In this document: in pieces, positions 57,708-64,000 of the stretch
Numbering within the stretch: position 1 is the first letter of the stretch
Layout of the letters: every line of letters begins with the position of its first letter
Source of the DNA: Ehretia macrophylla
Lineage: Eukaryota > Streptophyta > Magnoliopsida > Boraginales > Ehretiaceae
DNA length: 64,000 nt
Assembly: GCA_037974665.1 (NCBI GenBank)
Contig: CM075765.1
Location: 10,213,501-10,277,500, forward strand
Direction: 5' to 3'
Made by a program: the position numbers and the translations under genes
The notes under the pieces: model-generated
The model's database searches: none
What the model was told of the DNA's origin: nothing
What the model saw: the letters and a program-made list of their open reading frames with translations, nothing else

Positions 57708-58920
57708 ATGAGGAGAGGGAGACCTAGGAGACAGTTGGAGGAGGCTCCGAGACAAAATGTTGGGCCAGTTGGGAATAATGAACGAGGGCAGGAACCGACT
57801 AATGTTCAGGTTATGGCCTCAATGGCCACAGCAATTAATTCTATTACTCAGTTGATGACACAGCAGGGTCAGACAGGTGTTGGCCAAGGTAATCCGGGAG
57901 CCAGAGCTGAGGGTAGTAGTGCCATAAGCTGTAATAATAATTAGCTTGATAAATTCTTGCATTATGGGGTGTATAGTTTCTTTGGGGAGCCAGATGATAT
58001 AAAGGCTGAGATGTGGTTGAACAAAGTTGAAAAGATATCTAATGCCCTTGAATGCACTTATGAGATGAAGATTTCGTATGATGTGTTCTTACTTGAGGGT
58101 GACGCTGAAGAATGGTGGCACACTGTGAGATTGAGATAGGACACCGAGACGGTGCAGCACACATGGGCCGACTTTATGAGAGAATTCAGAGATAAATACA
58201 TTTCAGAGGTGGCCCGTGAGAAGGAGTTTATATCTCTGAGGTAGGGAAACATGACCGTTGACCAGTATGAGGCCACATTAACTAGACTTTCCCATTATGT
58301 GCCAACATTAGTACAGCCTGAGAGTACAAGGATCTAGAGATTTATCCGGGGTTTAAGATGAGATATCCAGCTAAATTTGTCTACTCAGGAGTTTACTACT
58401 TATTCCGCAGCTATTAAAGCAGTAGCGAGATTTGAGAAACGTAAGGCAGAGTTGTTGGCATAGTTTAGTCAGCCCAGTAAACAGCAATACTAGTCACAGA
58501 GTCAGGGGTTTCAAAGACAATATCAGCTGACTAGTCAGGGTCAACAACAGAGACAGACTCAGAGTTATCCAGGGCTAGTCCAGACTCAGTCATAATCGAG
58601 GCCAGCTCAGAGTCAAGCACAGAGTCAGTCCCGACCAGTTGCAGCTAAATCTCAGCAGGGTAGTACTCCTACGTCTACATACAGAGCTCCTATGGGAGGC
58701 ACTGCTGCAACGCAAAACCAGCAGTGTAGCTTTTGTCAGTGCAAGGGCCATACTGAGGAAAACTGTTGGAAAAGGTTGAATAGGTATACAGGTTGTGACA
58801 ATGACTAGCACCAGGTCAAGGATTGTTTGAAATTTAAAGGTGTCCGAGGACAGACTTCTGGCTAGGGTGCCCAGTCTAGAGCTACAGGTACAGCTCTTGT
58901 TCCACGAGGTCAGGCTTGAG
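57708..58920 (+). pseudogene. Tekay-like gag, broken by TAG codons
   Basis: ATG at 57708 opens MRRGRPRRQLEEAPR. The gag core follows: VYSFFGEPDDIKAEMWLNKV, DAEEWWHTVRLR, WADFMREFRDKYISEVAREK, DQYEATLTRLSHYVPTLVQP, and a Gln-rich linker. Zinc knuckles: CSFCQCKGHTEENC (about 58728-58770) intact, and a second whose first Cys is Gly-neighboured and disrupted (YTGCDND, stop, HQVKDC). In-frame TAG stops fall at 57942, 58137 and several later points, mostly where the family has Gln or Trp. About 400 codons, normal length for the group. Confidence 0.87.
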
Positions 58921-59600
58921 TATTTACCTTGGATCAGGAAGAGCTTCTTGATACGACTGCAGTGGTTGAAGGTACATTTCTTCTTAATAATCAATCAGTC
59001 ACAGTTTTAATTGATACGGGTGCTACGCATTCATTCATTACTCCTATGTGTGCACAATCAGTTGCTTTAAAAGTTGATAAATTGTCATATAAGATTGAAA
59101 TAGGCACTCCTATGGGCACAAAGTTTGTTACGGAGTCTGCATGTAAATCATGTGATATTTGCATTGAGGGACACACATTTCCTGTTGATTTGATTATCTT
59201 ACCCTTCCGAGACTTTGAAATCATTTTGGGAATGGATTGGTTGGGAAAGCACTATGCTTATCTGGATTATAGGAGAAAAATTGTAAAACTAGAAATGTCT
59301 GATCAACCTGTAATTAAAATTGTTGGTAGCCGTAAATCCACTAGGACTCATATAATTTCTTCCATTATAGCAACTAAACTATGGGGTAAGGGTTGCGAGG
59401 CATATTTGGCATATCTGATTAATCAACCTGGGGATAAGTTAAAATTGAATGAGGTGCTTGTTGTAAAAGAGTTTCTAGGAGTATTTCCTGAAGAATTGTC
59501 TGGTTTACCTCCCGATAAGGAAATAGAGTTTGTAATTGACTTGTTGCGAGGAATATCTATTTCTAGAACTCCATATAGGATGGCTCCCCCTAAATTATAG
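58921..59600 (+). pseudogene. Tekay-like protease and start of RT
   Basis: An open stretch of 223 codons. VEGTFLLNNQSVTVLIDTGA contains the intact catalytic DTGA at 59013-59024; THSFITPMCAQ, FPVDLIILPFRDFEIILGMD and WLGKHYAYLDYRRKIV complete the protease. Then VVKEFLGVFPEELSGLPPDK and TPYRMAPPKL begin RT, ending at TAG 59598. The protease itself is uninterrupted, the best preserved enzyme domain in the window. Confidence 0.88.
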
Positions 59601-60805
59601 GAATTGAAGGTGTAGTTGCAGGGCTTACTTGAAAAAGGGTTTATTTAGCCTAACCCTTCACCTTGGGGTACACTGGTATTATTTGTGAAAAAGAAAAATG
59701 GTACTCTCCGATTATGCATTGATTATAGGGGTCTCAATCAGGTAACCATAAAGAACAAATATCTCTTACCTTTGATTGAAGAACTGTTTGATCAGTTACA
59801 AGGTGCCAAAGTGTATTCCAAGTTTGATCTGAGGTAGGGTTATTACCAGTTGAGAATTAAAAAGGATGATGTGCCTAAAACCGTCTTCCGAACCAGGTAT
59901 GGTCATTATGAATTTGTTGTATTGCCTTTCGGGTTAACTAATGCTCCCGTCGCTTTTATGGATTTGATGCAACGGGTATTCCGATCGTATCTAGACCGGT
60001 TTGTTGTGATATTTATTGATGATATACTGGTATACTCAAAATCTGAGGCCCAGCACGAGAAATATTTGAGAATTGTATTGCAGACCTTGTAGGAGCATAA
60101 ATTATTTGCTAAATTTAGTAAATGTGAGTTCTGGCTAAGACAGGTTGCTTTCTTAGGGCATATAATCTCTCAGGATGGAATTTATGTTGATCCAGCAAAG
60201 GTAAACGTGGTATTGGCGTAGAAAATGCCTGAAACTGTTACAGAGATTCACAGTTTTCTATGATTAGCTGGCTATTACAGAAGATTTGTCAAAGATTTTT
60301 TAAAGATTACAGGACCTTTGACTCAGCTTATTCAGAAGAAAACAGTGTTTGACTGGAATGATAAATATGAGGCCAGTTTTCAAGAATTGAATAAAAGACT
60401 AACTATTGCTCCTATTCTTGCATTGCCTGAGGGGATGGATAACTTTGTGATCTATAGTGATGCGTCGAAAGAGGGCTTAGGCTATGTGTTGATGCAAAAT
60501 GGTAAGGTGATAGCATATTCCTCGAGAAAAATTAAAACCCTATAAGCTTAATTATCCTATTCATGACCTTGAGTTAGCTGCTATTATCTTTGCTTTAAAG
60601 AAATGGCGATATTATTTATGGGGTAATAAGTTTGAAATTTTCACTTATCACAAAAGTTTAAAATATATGTTTTCACAGAAAGATTTGAATATGAGGCAGA
60701 GGCGTTGGTTAGAACTATTGAATGATTATAATTGTACTATTAGCTACTTGCCAGGTAAAGCTAACATTGTCGCAGATGCTCTAAGCCGAAAGGCTACTAT
60801 GGCCA
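59601..60805 (+). pseudogene. Tekay-like reverse transcriptase and RNase H, broken
   Basis: RT motifs: [69 protein letters not shown], the catalytic FIDD at 60012-60023, and [18 protein letters not shown]. RNase [33 protein letters not shown], frameshift at about 60540, then [60 protein letters not shown] and ADALSRKA. Stops, all TAG except where frame shifts, lie at 59598, 59616, 59646, 59835, 60090, 60219 and 60261. Catalytic residues are otherwise kept. Confidence 0.9.
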
Positions 60806-62040
60806 GTCTAATCGTAAAGAACTAGGAGTCTATAAAGGAATTGTGTTTGTGGAAACCAAAAGTTTCAGAGACAGGTATTCGATTTGCAAGTTTACAAATT
60901 CAGTCTCTATTGTTATCTAGAATCAGAGAGGCACAACAGTTTGATCCTCAGCTAATGAAGATCCAAGAAAAGTCAAAAGGGGGAGAGTCGGATTTCAAAT
61001 TGCATGATGATGGCATACTTAGATACAAGAATATAATTTGTATTCGTGGTGATTCGGCTTTGAAGAATGAAATTCTTGTAGAGGCACACAATTCTAAATA
61101 CATTATCCTCCTCGGTAGCACCAAGATGTACATGGACTTGAAACAAAATTTCTGATAGAAAAACATGAAGAGAAGAACTGCTAGCTATGTGGCTAAATGT
61201 TTGACATGTCAGAAAGTTAAAGCTAAACATCAGAAACCTACAGGGTTATTGCAACCATTGGCCATTCCTGAATGGAAATGGGATCATATTACCATGGATT
61301 TCATGACTGACTTGCCAAAAACACCGAAAGGTAATGATTCTGTTTGGGTTGTGGTAGACAGGTTAACAAAGACATCACATTTCATTGCCGTGAAAAAAAC
61401 AGACAATCTTGACAAATTAGTTGAGTTGTACATTGAGAATATTATGAGATTGCACGGGACTCCAACGAGTATTGTGTCGACAGAGATCCCAAATTTACAT
61501 CTCAATTCTGGCATAAACTATAGAAGGCTTTAGGGACTAATTTGAGCTTCAACACTACATATCACCCGCAAATAGATGGTCAATCTGAGAGAACTATCAG
61601 GATACTGGAGGATATGTTACGAGCTTGCATTCTAGACTTTGGTAAAAGTTAGGAAAGGTATTTGCCACTGGCAGAGTTTGCATATAATAACAATTATCAA
61701 GCTACCATTGGCATGGCGCCTTATGAGGCATTTTACAAGCGTAAATGTAGATCTCTACTGTATTGGGATGAGGTTGGAGAAATGAAAATCGTTGATTCAG
61801 CCATTCTACCTGAGATGGTAAAGATGATTGACAATGTACAGCTTATCAAGAAAAGAATGCTTACAGCTCAGAGCCGACAAAAGAGTTATGTTGATAGACA
61901 CTGACATGACTTAGATTTTGCAGTAGGTGATCATTTATTTTTTTAAATCTCTCATCGAAAAGGTCTGATTCGGCATGGAAAATGGGATAAGCTCAGTCCT
62001 AGATATGGAGGACCATTTGAGATTACTGAGAAGGTTGGAT
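60806..62040 (+). pseudogene. Tekay-like integrase, broken, C-terminus lost
   Basis: The zinc finger part is worn (ILVEAHNSK, then two stops, then RTASYVAKCLTCQKVKAKHQ). Core: EWKWDHITMDFMTDLPKTPK (first Asp), VWVVVDRLTKTSHFIAVKK, MRLHGTPTSIVS. A one-base loss at about 61480 removes the second Asp codon's frame. It continues as NTTYHPQIDGQSERTIRILE (Glu), PLAEFAYNNNYQATIGMAPY, EAFYKRKCRSLLYWDEVGE and RYGGPFEITEKVG, which is cut off at 62034-62040 by the LTR stub. The chromodomain that should follow is absent. Confidence 0.88.
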
Positions 62041-62164
62041 TATGATTTTGGGGCTTTAATGACTGTGTGTAAGGAATCGGTTAGTCCACGGTACAGAGAA
62101 GACTCTGTCCGTTTACCGAGTCCGGACTTAACCTATAATATGGGGTTGGGTTCGGGGCGTTACA
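62034..62164 (+). repeat. 131-bp stub of the 3' LTR fused to pol
   Basis: GTTGGATTATGATTTTG at 62034 equals 57244 in the 5' LTR, and the two stay alike to GGGGCGTTACA (62164 / 57374). No polypurine tract or LTR start precedes it. Confidence 0.9.
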
Positions 62165-63318
62165 CCAACGAATAACAATATACTACTAGAGCAAGATCAC
62201 ATCGTCGTCTTTCTATCTCAGGTAAGAATATTTTTCATCATGTTTTCTAGTGGGAATAATCGATTTGTTAATTTCATAGTATTGCAAGGAGTTTGTTTTT
62301 ATATAGTAGCATTAATATATTTGTGTAGCTTTCTTATTGTTGTTGAAACTACTGATTAGTTTGATTATTCTTTTAAGTTTTCTCATGTATTTGTGGAATG
62401 CTTCCAGTGCATGGACAATATCATGTTAAAATACATGTTGTAATTGGATTATGTTAAGGTTTGTGCAATCAATTTGATTATGGAGATTCCAGTGCATGGA
62501 AAATATCATGTTAAATAAACTGGCATCATATAAATGTTATCCCTATATATTGCATGTATATACACAATCTGCTGGATAGTTTTCCACTTAAGAATTCTCT
62601 AAAATTCTTTGTTTGTTATTGTTATAGTATATATTGACTTTGTCCTTAGAATTCAGACCTAAGAGTTATGCACAATCGCATAATTGGAATATATAGGGAA
62701 GCAAGAGGCCAAATAAATAATATGTCATGGCATCAGATGGCATATTTTCTAGTTTCATTATATTTTCGTGTAGAAGTGATAGTCCTTTACTCCCATATAT
62801 GGGCCACATGCCTACAATTTTCATGTGTTTTCTGAAATAACAAAACTAGTGCACTAACTAGTGAAGCCCTATGCGTACGATTTTTCCCTTTGTTTGATGC
62901 CTATGCACAATCGTGTAATCAGATTTTTCCCTAATTTCATTATTTTTTAGATATTAAGAAGTAGGGTATGAATGATTAGTATATTATAGGAAGATTAAAA
63001 ATCTCAATTATTCATTACATAAATTAATCTCATAATATTACATGATTCAAATCTCAACTCTCAGTAACTAAGAAATAATGATAATAAAAAGAAGATCCAA
63101 GTTCGGACAGTCAGTAGATTATATAGAGCCTCATTATTATTCATGACTTTGGTGCATAGTATCAAACATTCAACTTTTCTCTTTTGGGAAATGAAGCAAT
63201 TTTCTTAAGAAACCAAGGGATATCTTTTACAATTTTTGGTCTATTGCAGTATTAGCCTTCTTAATCTACATGAAGCCATTGTTGGCCCCAAACAAATCTT
63301 GTAATTTTTTATAGATTG
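62165..63318 (+). other. Spacer or intron upstream of the MYB-like pseudogene
   Basis: No coding sequence. CTCAG|GTAAGA at 62217-62227 has the form of a splice donor and could end a 5' untranslated exon of the downstream gene. A direct repeat (CCAGTGCATGGACAATATCATGTTAAA at about 62405 and, with changes, 62489) is local. Confidence 0.35.
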
Positions 63319-64000
63319 ATAGCCCCAAACAAAACAACTGCTAATGCTCCCTCCCAAAACAAAACTCAAAAAAAAACCAAGGCATTGTGGAATGAACCTA
63401 TAATAGGAAAATTTATAAGGATTTGTATAGCTGAGGTGCAGACATGTAATAGGCCAGGTACCCATTTCAATAGGGTTTGATGAAAAAATGTAATTGCTAG
63501 GTTCAATGTGTATAAGCAACTCAAAAATAAGTGGGACAACCTTAAGGCACAATGGCAAGTTTGGAATAGGTTGATAGGCAAAGAAACTGGTCTAGGTTGG
63601 GATGCTCAAAAGAAGACAATTACTGCGAGTGATGATTGGTGGGAAAAAAACCTACAGATAATTCAAAATTTTAGTAATTATGGAGTTAACGTCATAGAAC
63701 TATGTGAAACTAAGGTTTGATTTTCGTCATGCAGGAAATACCTGACGCTGTTAAGTTTAAAGAGAGTGGCTTGTTTATGGAAAATGATATAGACATCCTA
63801 TTTAAGGATGTAGTGGCAACTAGAGAATGTGTTTTTACTCCATCAAGTGACCAGGTAGCGCATGTCATAACTGAGAGAGAAGTAAGGGGGAGTGAAGATG
63901 GTGAAGGTGATTATGAGGATAGGGTTGCTGGGTTAGATAACATTAACTTCGAGGATAATCAACTTGTAGCTAAGATTAGTTCAGAGGGACAGAGGAAGAG
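63319..64000 (+). pseudogene. MYB/SANT-like (Myb_DNA-bind_3) gene, decayed, runs off window
   Basis: A frame from 63319 reads through NEPIIGKFIRICIAEVQTCN, RPGTHFNRV, two stops, KNVIARFNVYKQLKNKWDNL, KAQWQVWNRLIGKETGLGWD and KKTITASDDWWEKNLQ. This is the trihelix-like MYB/SANT domain of plant L10-interacting MYB-type proteins and of Harbinger-associated MYB-like proteins. It continues after a 77-bp gap (63658-63734, ending in GTCATGCAG) with EIPDAVKFKESG and an acidic tail, open to 64000. The gap behaves as an intron, but its first bases are AT, not GT. Other lesions: TGATGA at 63478-63483 where the family has Gly-Trp, and ATA at 63319 where ATG is expected. It would bind DNA. The rest lies beyond the window. 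Confidence 0.72.
63658..63734 (+). other. Inferred 77-bp intron with mutated donor
   Basis: Reading LQ then EIPDAVKF across it restores family order in frame. The acceptor is a good TCATGCAG. The donor reads CAG|ATAATTC, one G-to-A change from CAG|GTAATTC-like sites. Confidence 0.6.

Larger units (their letters stand above)
56045..62164 (+). mobile_element. Tekay-like chromovirus (Ty3/gypsy), 3' end deleted
   Basis: 5' LTR (only its last part recognisable, to 57374), perfect primer site, gag, protease, RT, RNase H and integrase follow in gypsy order. At 62034 pol is joined to the last 131 bp of the 3' LTR. Motifs are of the Tekay/Del group; the chromodomain that would follow integrase is in the deleted part. 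Many TAG stops. The left boundary is not visible; the Athila-like element inserted in or beside it at 47790-56044. Confidence 0.85.

Noticed and set aside
1-64000. Endogenous pararetrovirus or other integrated virus
   Set aside because: All polymerase fragments sit with LTRs, primer sites and gag of Ty1/copia or Ty3/gypsy type; no movement protein or pararetroviral coat motif was seen.

Overview
The window is plant nuclear DNA made almost entirely of LTR retrotransposons inserted in and beside one another. Evidence: Ty3/gypsy and Ty1/copia polyproteins of plant lineages, primer-binding sites of the tRNA-Met type (TGGTATCAGAGC and variants) and one tRNA-Asp-like site, 5-bp target-site duplications, Mutator-type short elements, and AT-rich spacer. 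A eudicot is likely; a more exact placement (for example Solanaceae) is only a guess. Nearly every coding region is broken by stops and frameshifts. The only host-like gene is a decayed MYB/SANT-type gene at the right edge.

Layout. (1) 1-4752 (+): Tekay/Del-like gypsy remnant with a 2475-bp 3' LTR, a gag with a duplicated zinc-knuckle module, a gutted protease, and a TATTCTT-rich array where pol should be. (2) 4753 to about 26040 (+): one old Tat-type gypsy element, split by two insertions. Its integrase end (4753-5829), a 3' region of about 105-bp subrepeats, an antisense ORF (minus strand, 25057 down to 19138) and a probable 3' LTR remain. An Angela-like copia element (minus, 9764-18877, LTRs 1.75-1.88 kb) and a 3.6-kb gypsy solo LTR (minus, 19954-23571) sit inside it. 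At 5981-10139 about 830-bp units are repeated five times; each unit joins Tat subrepeats to the end of the copia LTR, so the array formed after the copia insertion. (3) 26041-29446: unassigned AT-rich DNA with an inverted-repeat (MITE-like) structure at 26656-27876. (4) 29447-32880 (minus): small gag-only copia element (TR-GAG-like) with 282-bp LTRs. (5) 33972-35035: Mutator-like MITE with long terminal inverted repeats and a perfect 9-bp target duplication. (6) 36114-46725 (minus): 10.6-kb SIRE-like copia with gag, pol and a third, env-position ORF, carrying a 500-bp TRIM element at 37396-37895. (7) 46794-47408: second Mutator-like MITE of the same architecture. (8) 47790-56044 (+): Athila-like gypsy with two 1216-bp LTRs and TSD GTCTG; most of pol is deleted. 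(9) 56045-62164 (+): Tekay-like chromovirus with nearly full gag-pol, whose end is fused to a 131-bp stub of its 3' LTR. (10) 62165-64000 (+): spacer and a MYB/SANT-like pseudogene.

No element looks able to move by itself. The parts that deserve attention are structural: the chimeric satellite-like array, the two G-rich MULE-MITEs, the gag-only copia, the TRIM inside SIRE, the microhomology fusion at 62034, and the few defined lesions of the MYB-like gene. Family and lineage names are from motif reading only; no database search was run. Boundaries are given to the base where LTR ends, PBS or target duplications fix them and are approximate elsewhere.
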